From assembly GCF_963169125.1 (NCBI RefSeq), contig NC_084802.1, positions 23,343,107-23,407,106 on the forward strand: a stretch of 64,000 bases of DNA. Reading direction: 5' to 3'. The first letter of the stretch is position 1. Each line of letters begins with the position of its first letter. The notes beneath the pieces are model-generated. The model did not search any database and had not been told where the DNA came from. It saw only the letters and a program-made list of their open reading frames with translations. Below, piece after piece: positions 1-11,949 of this stretch. The translations under genes were made by a program, and so were the position numbers. The DNA comes from Humulus lupulus (lineage: Eukaryota > Streptophyta > Magnoliopsida > Rosales > Cannabaceae).

Positions 1-905
1 TCCAAATGAAGGATTTGGGAGAAGCTAGTTATGTTCTGGGAATTCGTATCATAAGGGATAGGAAGAACAAAACATTAGTGATTTCTCAAGAAACTTACAT
101 AGATAAGGTGTTGGAAAGATTTTCTATGGTGAATTCCAAGAAAGAATAATTGTCATCCTGCCATGGAATTACTCTATGCAAAGAGCAGTGTCCAAAGACA
201 CCTCAAGAGCAAGATGATATGAGAAAGTATCCTTACGCATCAGTTGTTAGCAGTCTTATGTATGCAATGTTGTGTACTAGGCTTGACATATGCTATGCGG
301 TGGGGATGGTCAGTCGTTATCAATCAAATCCAGGTTTGGAACACTAGATAGCAGTAAAGCACATTCTCAAGTATCTTCGGGGAATGATAGATCTTATGGT
401 TGTTTATTTAGAAGGTGAATTAAACCCTACTGGATATACTGATTTTGATTTTCAATCAGATAGAGACAGTCGAAAGTCGACGTCTAGATCAGTATTCACT
501 CTTGGTGGTGGAGTTGTAGTCTAGAGAAGCATTAAGCGATCCAGTATTGCAGATTCAAACATGGAAGCCGAATATATAGCAGCTTGAGAAGCAGCTAAGG
601 AAGCCGTTTGGTTAAAGATGTTCTACACTGATCTGGAAGTGGTTCCAGAAGTGGAGAAGCCACTCATCCTATACTGTGACAACAGTGGAGCAGTAACTAA
701 CTCAAAAGAATTGAAAAGCCACAAAAGAGGCAAGCGCATTGAGAGGAGATATCATCTACTCAGAGATATTGTTGAAAGAGGTGATGTGACGGTCATGAAA
801 ATATCGTTGAAACAAAACCTGACAGATCCATTCACGAAGATGCTACCTGCTAAGTCTTTTATGGGTCATGTAACCAACATGAGGTTAAGGGAAATGCCCA
901 ACTAG
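1..905 (+). pseudogene. Ty1/Copia polyprotein 3' end (RT C-terminus and RNase H), broken
   Basis: The window opens inside a Copia polyprotein. One frame from about base 6 to the terminal stop near 905 reads the RT tail (MKDLGEASYVLGI, then SLMYAMLCTRLDICYAVG) followed by RNase H (MEAEYIAA, LYCDNSGAV, DPFTKMLP). This order is typical of the end of a Copia pol. Four in-frame stops break it: TAA near 147, TAG at 345 and 522 (both where W is expected) and TGA at 585. No frameshift is needed. The element is therefore dead at this copy but was disabled mainly by point mutations. The 5' part lies outside the window. A polypurine-like GGGCAAGTGAGAGAT directly follows and leads into an LTR beginning TGTTAGGGG. 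Confidence 0.9.
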
Positions 906-910
906 ATTTT

Positions 911-926
911 TGGGCAAGTGAGAGAT
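911..926 (+). other. Polypurine tract of the Copia element
   Basis: A purine-rich stretch ending AAGTGAGAGAT sits immediately before the TG that opens the LTR and just after the polyprotein stop. This is where second-strand synthesis is primed in LTR retrotransposons. Confidence 0.6.
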
Positions 927-1745
927 TGTTAGGGGTTATGCCCTAAAAAGCTGTATTAGACATTTTCAATATTAAATAAAGTGAACAATTTAAATATGTT
1001 TTATTATTAAATTATTATTTAAATAATTTATCGTATATGAATATAAAAAAATTCCACATTCATTTATGAGGGTATGATCTTGTATGAGTACAGGAGAATT
1101 AAGATCACACACAATGAATAAAATTGTCAGCAACATATTAAGCACGTTATTCAGTCCAAGAAATTTAGATTCAGATTGTTGATGTAGATAGACATCTTAG
1201 TAAAGGTGTTGTATATAATTATGATTATATATGACTGGACTGATATAAATTAATTTCTTTATAGAACTTGTTGTTTATTATAAAGACTAAATTCATATCA
1301 CTTAGATGATCAATTAGTAGATCAGTCTAAATCCTGAGTATTCATGAACTTCTGTTCAAGTTTACTAAGTTCTTTGATTCACTCGTTAAAGTTTCTTTAT
1401 TAATGAAGCTGACAGCTTTTGTTTTGGGAATTTAGTAACATGGATGACTGGGAACATGATTTACAAGATGGAATCCTGACTTTCCTAATGAATCGAATAA
1501 TGGTTCCCTTTCAGAGTTAATTTTGGAACTAAAAATTTGTGCCCAAATTTAGATATGATCTAAATTAACTTTCAATAGTGAATAAATGGTTCTAAAGGAT
1601 AAAGAGATAATTAGAAGGGTGAAATGATAATTTTGACCAATTCTAATTATGAACCGATAATAGGAGGACAAACTACTGGTATTGATTATATCAATGGACT
1701 ATTGCTAATAAACTCAGTAAATATAATTCTATAATAACTAAGAGT
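927..1745 (+). repeat. 3' LTR of the first Copia element (end approximate)
   Basis: It starts TGTTAGGGGTTATGCCC directly after the polypurine tract, the expected start of a Copia LTR. Its order of words matches, on the opposite strand, a second LTR at 19660-20537: TGTTAGG..TGCCC near the start, a TTTTGGAACT block, then TTATATCAATGGAC and later AGTAAATAT. That homology supports the assignment. The right end is not resolved; homology to the second copy fades near 1740 and I see no clear terminal CA with a target duplication. Confidence 0.65.
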
Positions 1746-3090
1746 GCAATTCTATATTTATAGTGGAGTAATAATGGAATTAATAAATAAGATTATTGCA
1801 AAGGATTGAAATCCAACGTGGGGGAAACTTGATTATGAGTAACACGTAAGGATATTACGACTCGTGAAGTTTTAGAGTAAGATCAATATGGAGGAGATTC
1901 ATCAGCAATAAAGATGGATGGATTTATGGAATAACGTGGGTTATTTTTTGTAAAGACAGTCTTGATGAATTTGATCTTTGAATAGGAAACATAGGCAAAA
2001 TGATTTAAGCTTTATGGATTGCAGATTTGGGATATGATCTGTAATAGAGTAAGACTATCTTAAGGAATTACAGAAAATTTCAGAGATCCATTAGCTTTAC
2101 ACTTATAATAGGATGAAAGGATAAGTGAAGGATAGACATGTTCTAAGGAACACGATGCAGATTCAGTTATTGGATCGTACTATGTTGCAACGTGTGTATG
2201 AACAAGTTTTATGCTACTGTGGTAACTAACAAGTGATAAATTTTGAACATTACCTTAAGCGTTGGGATAAAAAAAAGGATGTTATTCACTTGTTCAATTG
2301 GACACATCAAAAATAAGGAATTCATAAGGGTCAAAAGTGAATGACTACTTTTGAGGGTTAGTGGAAAAGCCAAACACATGGATTAAGTATTTGGATGTGA
2401 ACAATTGAAGGTTTAGACTGAAAGATTGAGAACAAGAAGCCTGTATAAAGAAGGGCTAATGGGAAAAATGGGTATGGCATTATGAGCCTTGGTGTTGCTT
2501 AAAGGAATTATTGAACATCTGATGTTAGAAGGCATTTACGATGGAATCTATGGAAATAGGCATAAGAAGTATCTTGCATGGGTTCATGATCTAATTGTTA
2601 AGAGAAGATGAATATAGAGGATATACATTGCAAGTAAATAAAGATACTAGATAAAGAGGCAAGTATGAAGTATATGGGTAAATGTTATGGATACTAAGGA
2701 GTTGTACAGAAAACTTCATGGATTATGAAATTGGAAGTGTGACAATATTTTCACAAGTATGAAGTAGAACCAGTATGGATGGGTTACAACTAGAACGTAC
2801 ATAGAAGTGGCATGAATATCAAGTGGCAAATAAGTTGAAAATTAAGTAAAGAATAACTGTTATCGTGAACAGAACAAGATTGAGGGGAGTGTAAACCCGA
2901 CAGTGTATCTGAGTATATTTTTTTTATAATTGGACGTGGCTACAATACTTAGCCAAGATATATCGTGATGATCTTGAGTAGTGGAAATCAATTATGATGG
3001 AAAGATTCTATTGAATTTTGAGGTGACAATGAAATGTTGAGTTGTTAGATACTCTCATGGATGGGAGAATCTTGAATTGTATGGCATAGG
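1746..3090. other. Unassigned AT-rich, non-coding stretch
   Basis: No open frame or protein motif is recognisable here. Since a chromovirus polyprotein end and polypurine tract follow at 3091-3133, part of this stretch may be a badly decayed chromovirus pol region, but no residue pattern supports that directly. Confidence 0.3.
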
Positions 3091-3133
3091 AATTTCGAGG
3101 ACGAGATTTGGGGGGGGGGGGGGGGGGGGGGGG
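3091..3133 (+). other. Chromovirus polyprotein end and polypurine tract expanded to G24
   Basis: AATTTCGAGGACGAGATTT resembles the last codons of Tekay/Del-type chromovirus polyproteins. The better preserved copy at 25700 reads AATTTTGAAGACGAAATT just before its polypurine tract. Here the following tract is an uninterrupted run of 24 G (3110-3133). The next bases, ATAAGTTTTAATATCTGCC, correspond to the LTR start. The G run therefore most likely arose by slippage in an old polypurine tract. Confidence 0.55.
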
Positions 3134-3780
3134 ATAAGTTTTAATATCTGCCTTTTTATTTATGGGTATTTTGGTAATTTTTCATGTGATGGAAATTTTA
3201 TAATTTATGTTGTTGCATATGTGAATTTGTTTTCTTTTAAATTTCATGATAATATATGATTTGTTTCATGATTATGATATGTATATGTATGACAGCGGCA
3301 AAACACGGTTACTTCAAGTATTAAGGGCTTAGGTGCCAAAGATATTGGAAATTAGGGGTAAAAGTATAATTATGAATCTTTTGGTAGAGATTGTAATTTT
3401 CATAAGTCAAAACTATTAGTTTATGGGGAAATTACAAAATGGACTAGATCCTAATTATGAGAGGGTTAGAATTAGGGGCAAATTGGTCTTTGGTTTTAGG
3501 GCTAGTATTTGCAGACTAAAATAAAATTGGTTTAAATCTATCATATTATTGTCAGTCGTTTTATCGATTAAAGCATGGATTCTCTGTTAGGTTGAGGTCT
3601 AGAAGGTTGGAGAACTAAGAATCAACTTGAAGGTAAGATCTTATTACTCTTTACAATCTAGGTCATGTTTATGATTGTTCATGGAGTTTAAGGGTAGATG
3701 TTATGAATTAATTGTTAGAATTTCATGTTAGGGTATTTTATGAATATGTATTAATGTTATAAACATGCTATGGAAGAATC
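3134..3780 (+). repeat. Chromovirus LTR fragment (5' part of a 3' LTR)
   Basis: This follows the polypurine-like G run and begins TAATATCTGCC...TTTATGGGTATTTTGG, resembling chromovirus LTR starts (TGTAATATCC-type). No terminal CA or second copy is found; it ends where a different LTR-like sequence begins near 3785. It has no coding content. Confidence 0.4.
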
Positions 3781-3784
3781 AATG

Positions 3785-5215
3785 TGTTGGAAAACTAATC
3801 ATAGCACGCAAAGAAAACTCACGCGTGGTGGGCCCATTATTATTTGTTTATTGAGAACAACATAACAACAACAATAAATTTTTTTCATTAATCATATAAA
3901 CAATTTATATGACCAAGAAAACAATCCATAAACATTATCATACAATATTATTAATCATGCAACAAATATGTATATAAATATACAGTGTATTTATATACAA
4001 CATATAAACACAAAAAATCAAGAACATAAATTTTTAACTCTTGAAGCCTATCAAGTGTCCTTGAGTCTTTTTTCGTATTTTTATCAATCTTTCTATCCAA
4101 AGCTTTAAGCACTCAAACCACGATCTTCAAGAGTGTTCTCTACACCTCAAGATGTGTGTGGGCACATAGAGAACATGGGTTTGTATTTTATGAATCACAA
4201 GTATTTCTCAACACATGAGAACTTGGATTATGATCTGAGAATGACTAGAATAAAGAGGAAGAAAGAAAAACTTTTTGTCAGAAAAAAAAGCTCTGAATGA
4301 TTTTTGTTCTGTGTATTTTTTCTTGTATATATTTTCTTGTTTTTCTTCTTCTTCTTCTATATCATATATATAGAGATTTATATTATCTTATTATTCTAAA
4401 TAATATATATTATAATAATGATGATAAGATTAGATTTTAGGTAAATATTTAACTTACCTTATTTGAAAAACTATTTTCAAATTATTAAATAATTAAATAA
4501 ATAAAACAAAAACTATACAAATACAATATTTGTATAGTGGCACACGCATGGCACAGTCCTTGGACTATGTCAGACGTGTACTACTATTCTCTTTTTCAGG
4601 GATTTTGTATTTTTCTTTTATTTAATTATTTAACTAAATCAATATCCCACAAAATAAGGTGATTATCTTTTTAAGAAATATATGACAACCATATTTCAAA
4701 ATATAAATATTAAATTATAAATTCAAAATTCAAATTGATCATCATCATTATCATCATCTTTTAAAATTCAATAAATCAAAAACTATTTTTGGCTTACCAA
4801 TTTTATTTTCTCTCACTCAAATAAAATAATTAATTTTAAAAATTTATTTATTTATATATATATATGAAATTAGAAATTTTATATTTTAAATTAATAAATA
4901 TATTTTCAAAATTAATAATTAATTCTAAATTCATACCTCAATTATCATATAATTGCATACTTGACCTAAAGAATAAAATTCTTCTAAAATTCCCAAATTA
5001 CAATTATACCATTGTATAAACTCTTACCTTGATATGGTGTTGATAGAGCCACTCTGGGGACCTATGAACCTATAATATCAAGCTCCAATAAATATTACTT
5101 TATTAATCAAAGCTCTTTGATTAAATAATCATATTTATTAATCTCATGATTATTCCATTAAAAATATGAGATTGAACTCTTGATCTAACGCCTTAATTTC
5201 TCATAGATTACCGAG
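3785..5215 (-). repeat. Copia-like LTR remnant, probably solo
   Basis: The stretch starts TGTTGGAAAAC and ends near CCGAGAACA, which gives TGTT..AACA ends on either strand. Read on the minus strand it has the layout of a Copia LTR, with a GGTTCATAGGTCCCCAGAG block and AT-rich surroundings. No Copia coding sequence adjoins it and no convincing 5-bp target duplication is seen, so the borders are tentative. Confidence 0.35.
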
Positions 5216-6536
5216 AACACAGCATTGGATCATAATCATAAATATTACTCTTTTATTGAATAAAAACTTGAAAATAAATACATACATTGATCCATGGTTT
5301 TACAAAAATAAAATAATTGTCTTTAACATAAAAATGAGCTACATTTAAATAAAACATTAAAATAAACTTTCTTTAATAAAAAAAATAAATAATTAGGCCT
5401 CATTGATCTTCCTTGACTATATGGTCTCCACGAGTACATCACGAAGCTCTTAGGTCCCCACTCGCCACCGGCCTTTCTATCCTTAATTTCCTGAAATAAC
5501 AACATCATAAGGAGTCAGCTTCTAAGACCAGTAAGGAAAATACAAACAAGAGTTAGTCATATAATCAAACATAACATAAATTCACAAGAGTCATACAAAC
5601 ACAAACCTCTAAGTCATATCATAACCTAAATCATATCATAAATCAAAATCTAAGTCACAGCATTAAATCATAAGTCCTAGATCATAAATCATAGGTCATA
5701 GGTCATAAATCATAATTCATAATCATAACTATAATAACAAGGCAGATATAATAAAAAGATAAGTATTTATACAAGGGGTGGCAATTAAGCCCCGGACAAA
5801 AGTCCGTCATACACTGGACATCACTTAGGTCCGTCATAAAGTTTTGGCAACCGAGCCTACCGGACACAGTCCGTCATACATCATTGGACACCTTAGGTCC
5901 AGACACACTTACCCCTTTATTGTACCTGAAATGTTAGATCATACAAACATAAATTATATCATAAACTAAGTCATAATACTAAACTACCTAATTTTCCTTA
6001 CCAAAAACTGAAATATTGGAGACAAGAGCGGGATTGAAACTCCTAAAACCAAACATAAGAAACCATAAGTTTCTAAGGATATGAAGTTGAAGAGAAGATC
6101 TAAACCATCTATATAAGAACTTATTGAAAACTTTATGTTTCAAAGGAATTGAACACCTAACAAAAAGTCACTATGACAAGTTAGGATTTGAAGAAAAATG
6201 AAAGAATAATAGAACTATAGTGAACTAAACCTGAAGATAATGAATACCTTGGATAGCTTAGAACCTCGATATATACCTCGAACGCCGAAAATCACACAAA
6301 AAGTTACTTCCCAAGTGTTTATAAAATATTTAGATTTGAAAGCTTAAACCCCAAAACCCTAGTGTTTCTTTCTAGAACGAACTTAGCAGCTTTGAGGCTT
6401 TGAATTGTGCTTGAATGATGAATGAAATGGCTGAGTAAAGGGTCTTATTTATAGAGTTCAAGGAGTGAAACTAACTCCTTTAAAATGAATAAATAAATGA
6501 TTAAAAATGAATACATTTGAATTACATGTTCAACAG
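5216..6536 (-). repeat. Chromovirus-type LTR, left part, interrupted by the Tat element
   Basis: Read on the minus strand this carries the short GEWGPKSFVMYSWRPY-type reading (5323-5508) and the CCGGAC/GTCCG blocks (5790-5910), which I take as LTR-type sequence of a chromovirus. It stops exactly at the Tat element. The base run AACAG at its edge is the Tat target duplication, so the LTR is expected to resume at 19017. Confidence 0.45.
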
Positions 6537-7362
6537 TGTTGACGCCGTTTTTTGTCAACTTAAAATGTAGAGCACGTAAATAGTAAAAACTATGGCAAGA
6601 ATAACACAATAAAACAATGAGAGTTTTTTACGTGGTTCAGCAGTTAACTCTGCCTAGTCCACGAGTCTTTTTTATTAGAACTTAGGAAATTTCTGGAAAT
6701 TCTTTAGGGATAAATTCTCCAGAGATTCTCTCAAGATCACAAAATTTTGGTCATCTACAAAGGTACATGATTTCTCTATTTATAGAGGAGATCTCAGAAT
6801 ACAATCCCAGACGTTTCGGGAAGTTAGTCTGTTCATTAATAAATTTAATAACTTTAAAGTTTGCAACTCCTATATGTAAGGAAATGTCCCCTGAAGACCA
6901 GGGGGCGTATAACCGACTAGTTAATATCCCTTTATTGTAGGGAAGTTACAACAATAAATATCTCTTGAATGCATGGACGGCGTCTCCTCAGGTGACCTAT
7001 TAAGCCGTTCGAGATCATCAATCAGCATCATGCCATTCTAGGTCTCTGAGTAAATTACGAGTTGCATTATTTTCCCCAAGACCAGCTTGGAGTGAGTAAA
7101 TATCACCGAAGCAACCTTATTTCGAGCTCACACCCATGCCAAGCTTGGACCACTTGATCCGAGGCCACCCGACAATGGACGTACTCTGATGTTCTATCTT
7201 TCGAGCTTATAAGGACTACGAGGCTACCTATCTTCGAGGTTGCCACCTGCTTTGAAGATTCGGCGTCTAGATTACGAACATGTATTTTAGATATCGCGAT
7301 CTTACACATGATGAATCCACCTTTCTAGGTCACAACCTCAAGTCTCGAAATCTGGGTGTAAC
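6537..7362 (-). repeat. 3' LTR of the Tat element
   Basis: It matches 18190-19016 along its whole length with about 95% identity by eye. On the element strand it opens TGTTACACCCAGATTTCG and closes GTCAACA. The plus-strand flank AACAG is one half of the target duplication. Confidence 0.93.
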
Positions 7363-7379
7363 ATTTTGCCCCCTCAAAA
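7363..7379 (-). other. Polypurine tract of the Tat element
   Basis: On the minus strand this reads CTTTTGAGGGGGCAAAA immediately before the TG of the 3' LTR, the position where plus-strand DNA synthesis is primed. Confidence 0.8.
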
Positions 7380-7637
7380 GTATTAGTTCGAATCCTATGA
7401 GAAGGAAACTTTTGAACTACTTTCTTCAGGAACCGCACCGTCACACATACTCAAGTATAGACACGCCTCAATTGAGTATTGCTTATTTAAGGTACTTGAG
7501 TACCTTGGAAACCTGCCCATAATTGTTCGCCTGCCACCTTTACAGTACCATCATATCACTTATCCCTGGCCGTCGGATTTAGCATGGAATCTGGCCAATG
7601 GCTTAGATTGGTTCGACTTTCAACATCTCCATGGGCC

Positions 7638-7645
7638 TATAAATA
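7638..7645 (+). promoter_or_regulatory. Candidate TATA box for the antisense ORF
   Basis: TATAAATA lies inside the element, on the strand opposite to gag-pol, some 700 bases before the antisense ORF. It is followed after about 200 bases by a good splice donor (GTAAGT at 7845). It could drive an independent transcript. This is inferred from motif and position only. Confidence 0.45.
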
Positions 7646-7844
7646 AGCTTCCAGTCGTCTTCTTCATTTTTCCCTTACATTCGAAATTTTTTTAGAGAGA
7701 AAATACCAGAGCCATTCTCGTCCGATTCTTGCATGTTCTCCAAGCCGAGAAGACAAAACACGGTTGGACTTTTTGAATCGGTGAGATCGTACTTGCAACC
7801 GCTTGTTCAGTCATCCATTTCTCTGTTCCCACCGATCACATTGT

Positions 7845-8353
7845 GTAAGTATCTGATCTTGGCTTTATATATTTTTTCCTCTTTTACTTGTGTTTCTGCC
7901 TCCATTGCATCTTAGTCACCGGAACTGTGCTGGTTCATTCTTTAGTTTAATGCGTTAGGAGGCTTTGATCGATAGACATTAGGTTTAGGTTTCCACATTA
8001 CTGGTTCTAAATCCAGTTCATATGTAGGAAGACCCAAATATGGTCTTTTTCTAAGTTTTTAAAATTTTTGAGGACCTATCTTGCACACCAAGATATCGGG
8101 TACAAAATCTGGGTTTTAAAGAATGCACGATTCTAAAAAATATCACTTTTTTAATAACCGCCATCTTTTTTCCCTGATATTTCGGGATTCCCCACAACAT
8201 CTTCACCTTTTTTCCTTTCGGTGGAAGACACGCTCTGAGATTGGCCTCATCCTTTGGATCGAGCTTGCCTTGTAGCCTCGATCATTCGAGCTTAGGTATT
8301 ATTTCTCATTATTTCTTGCTCACTTGGCCCTCACCCTTTTGCTTTCTTGTTAG
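7845..8353 (+). other. Putative intron in the 5' leader of the antisense ORF
   Basis: A donor GTAAGT at 7845 and a pyrimidine-rich acceptor (GCTTTCTTGTTAG) ending at 8353 would join a leader exon directly to the ATG of the antisense ORF at 8354. It is predicted from splice-site fit; no transcript evidence is available here. Confidence 0.4.
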
Positions 8354-11116
8354 ATGCTGCAGAATTCGGGAAAGTGGTGGGGGTCAAAGCTCGCGATTCC
8401 TTATTCACTAGTGGCTCCAAGTCCGGAGTCTCCTTTTACTCGGAACTAGCGTTTAATTCGGGATCACGAACTGAGGCGTGAGCAAGAGGACACTCGAGAT
8501 CACTTCCGACGTCAGATAAACGAGGTCTAGGAAGGGAAAAGGAAGAGACTAAGGGTCGCCCTTCATCCAGACCCTGACACCGAGCCTAGACCGATTCCCC
8601 ACGACCCTAAGCTTAGAGTGACAGTTTCCTTCAAACCAGGTGACCTGCAGTTTTCACTGATGGGGGAACCCTCTACCTCACAGCCGAGGAGAGATTTTTT
8701 CGAGGCCGAGCATTACTGGAGCTTGGTCACGTCTCTGGGATAGATATCTGATATTCTGACCCTTCCTGGCTTAGGGCTGTCAGGCTCGCTTAAATGTCGA
8801 GCTCCGACTGCCCACGAGCGGAGCTGCCGTGCTCCAGGGCATGGAAACCCTGACAGCAAGCTGAGGTATGCGGCTTGGAGCCAGGAGCACATGAAGGCAG
8901 GAGCTATCCTTCCGTTGAAGTCCTTCTTTAAAGGCTTCTTAGACTATGTTGGGCTGGCTCCCTTCCAGCTCAATACCAACTCTTATAGGGTTCTGTCGGC
9001 CCTAAGGTCGCTATACTATGAGCTGAAGTGGGAAGGGCCTTCGCCTGTAGAGATCCTATATCTCATTTGTTTGAAAAGTAATCCCTCCCGAGCTCAGGGA
9101 GGAGATGGCTTCTACTATCTCTCGAGCTATCCCAAGGAGAAGAAGATGTTCGAGGATCTTCCTAATCATCCTCCTGACTTCAAGAAGGCCTTCTTCTGGA
9201 CAGATGGCCTAGCCCCGTCTCGATACTACTCGTTCAGATGGATTCGTAAGTACCTCAACCTCCTTCTTTTCTGTGCTTGAACTCTGTTTTTAGGCCCGTA
9301 CTTAGTTGAAATGCGTTTGATTTTCCAGCCAACTACCATCACCCTGCTCCCACTGATGAGATGAAGGAGCATAGAGAGGCTCTGCTCCAACTCCCTTACG
9401 GCAGGAGATCCCTCTCATACCTTTTGCACGAAGACAAGCTTCGAGCTTGTGGGCTCTTGGGAGAAGATTAGTCTACATCGGATTGGTCCAATATGAAATA
9501 CACCCAATGGGAGCTCGTTCCTTTGCCAACTGGCAACCTTCCCCCGAGAAGAGATGCAAGTCCCCCATCTCTAGCCCACCATAGGAGTCAACAATCAGGG
9601 AATGAGGCCAACGATGAGGCCTCGAGCTCGGGCTCCGATGAGCAAGGTATAGTCATCCTTAGCTCGAATATGTGGTCTCCTTCACTGCTAAAACATAAAC
9701 CCGATAGGTTAGTATTGTGTGAGGACGATAGGAACCATTTCTATCTATGGTCTTGGGTAGACGATAAGGTTCATAGGTTTGATAGCTAGCTCGGGAAATA
9801 CGACACCATGTATAGCTTGAATGAGGTGTGGGATGGAGTAGTCATTCAGTATGGAACTAATGACTATAGGGACCTTTCGAGATTGACTTCCACCTATAGG
9901 GAAGGTACTCCCCTAGTCTCCTCTGAAGATAGAGGGATTTCCTGGTCGCCGAGCACGAGCTCGGGGGAGAGTTCCAGTTAGGTTTTTCTTTACATGTTCT
10001 TTATTCTTTGTCTGTTAGCGCCATGCTAAATCTTAATTGCAATTGTGTAGGTGTCATGGATTTCCGACCTTGATGCCGTGCTCGCTAGTGGCGAGGGGGC
10101 TCAAAAGAGTAAGCGCCCGAGAGGCCCGCGGAGGTCGGACCGACCCTCCAAAGTCCTCAAATGCACTGAGAAGACTCCAATAGTTCTGACTACTATGAGC
10201 ACAGCCGAGGACCCGACTACCCAGGTCGACGCATTCATCTCAGCCGCTTCTTCTGCGCTTCCCCCGGTCACAGTCCACCTAGTAATCGGCCCACCCCCGA
10301 AAAAGTCCTCAACTTCCAAGTCACATATGCTGTCGATCCGACCTCATGTTGATGAGTTCGCGATTGACAATGCTGCTGGTGCCCACGGGGCTATACTCGG
10401 TTCGGACATCCTGTCTCGGGTGGGTCAGAGCCTTGGTGGTTTCGACGCTGAGCATTGAGAATTTTTGAATAAAGCTTAGGACTGCAATACTCTTTATGAT
10501 AAGAGTATTGAGCTTACTGCCGTGGTAACTTTTCACAACTTACTTTTAATTGTTTATGTGCCTTATCATATGCTCTAATTCAATCTCTTTGTGTGCCAGG
10601 CTCTTGTTGTCTCAGCTCAGCTTAATTATAAGCTGGCCAACGAGGTGCACTCAAGCATGTCTTTAGCCCAAGAGTTGAAGGATCTTCAGCTTAAGATGGC
10701 TGATGAGCTCAAGGCTGCGAAGATAGAGGTCGAGGCTAAGACAACCGAGCTTGAAAAGGCAAACGCTTGGCTTGCGGAGCTGGAGAAGGCCAATGCCAAG
10801 CTTGAGGAAGAAAAGGCCGCCACTTTCGAGATAATAGAGAATGAAAAGGCTCGTCTCCTTGCTGAGTTTAAAGAGAAGAAGGACAAGGTGGTTGATTTAG
10901 CCATGTATAGGATCTGGGCCAGCAACGCCGACCTCGACACCAGCTTCCTTGGTTCTTTCGAGGCAGGATTCGTGGCCAAATGGCATGCTCGGCTTGAAGC
11001 AGATGGAGGCCGCTCGGGAGGCTAATCGAGAGGCTCAGAAGGGTAGTCATGCTATTCATCCTGGAGAGTCTAGTGTTGCTGATGCTGAGAAGGCTAAGGA
11101 GACTGCTCCTTCATAA
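8354..11116 (+). pseudogene. Antisense ORF of the Tat element (putative 'gypsy-type transposase' domain protein), intron-containing, broken
   Basis: Lying between the integrase and the 3' LTR but on the opposite strand, this matches the additional ORF known from some Tat elements, whose protein family carries the putative gypsy-type transposon domain (PF04195-like). The frame from ATG 8354 runs through a charged segment, then the conserved-looking block around MKAGAILPLKSFFKGFLDYV to RYYSFRWIR. Introns with good GT..AG sites are predicted at 9246-9329, about 9982-10050 and about 10524-10600. The last exon (10601 on) encodes an E/K/A-rich coiled coil (AQELKDLQLKMADELKAAK). In-frame TAGs occur at 8447, 8528, 8741, 9469 and 9787, with one frameshift near 10980. 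Its function is unknown. Family assignment rests on position, domain look and coiled-coil ending. Confidence 0.75.
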
Positions 11117-11949
11117 ATCTTACCTCGGGGCTGCGTCCCTTTATTTTTGTAATTGTTTTAATATATATGCTTTACATTTCTCGGTTTGAAATATTTTGCA
11201 CATTTTATATTAAAGATTCATATATGCTTGTTTAATCACACAAACATAGTTTGGATTTAAGCTCGAGGTTCAATGCATTCATGCATAGTTTGCTCGAATT
11301 ATCCGCTTCCGATCTCGTTATTTGTCAAGGTCGGATATTACTTTAACCATGCACTCGAAAGTACTTGTATGGTGTGTAATGCAAACGGTTTAGTTATATC
11401 TTACTTTTTAGTTACTTTTTCTCGTCGTCGGTTATCTCTCCGAGGTTATGAGGTCGAAACTATTTTTTTTGAAAGATACTCCAGCCTCCATCTCAGCTTA
11501 TACGAAGTGGGTTATGCTCCAACTTACTACCAACTAATTTTAGCTGGTTTGTTCCAAACCTATTAAGGTTGTGTTAGGTTTGTAATTCATACACTTACAT
11601 TTTAATCTAGTTTAGTTATATCCAAACTGTCTTAGCTCGCGTATTTGGTTATGTCCAAACACTTGTATGTTTTTTTATGTTTGATAGCTTGGTTACATCC
11701 AAACTATCTTAGCTCGCGCATTTGGTTATATCCAAACACTTGCATGTATTTTGTATATGTTATTTTATTTTTCAAGCTGATGGTATATATACCAATGATG
11801 CACCCTTAATATCCTAGACCATAGGTTATTAAATTAAGAGAGATTGCAAAAAAATGAAAAAACATAACATATTAAACGAAATAAATCTTTATTTGGAAAA
11901 ACCCCAAAAATAGACAAAACAGTACAGATAAACAAGCATGGTTACAGGC
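11117..11949. other. Non-coding spacer between antisense ORF and integrase
   Basis: AT-rich sequence holds both convergent 3' ends: the antisense ORF stop on one side and the end of pol on the other. Around 11630-11760 a short motif (AGCTCGCG.ATTTGGTTA.ATCCAAACACTTG.ATG) is repeated. No protein-like frame is seen. Confidence 0.5.

Noticed and set aside
3785..5215. Complete solo LTR with target duplication
   Set aside because: Ends look like TG..CA but no matching 5-bp flanks were found, so only a tentative remnant is reported.
7103..7309. Short minus-strand frame repeated at 18756-18986
   Set aside because: Both lie in the two Tat LTRs and are open only because the LTRs are copies; no coding signal.
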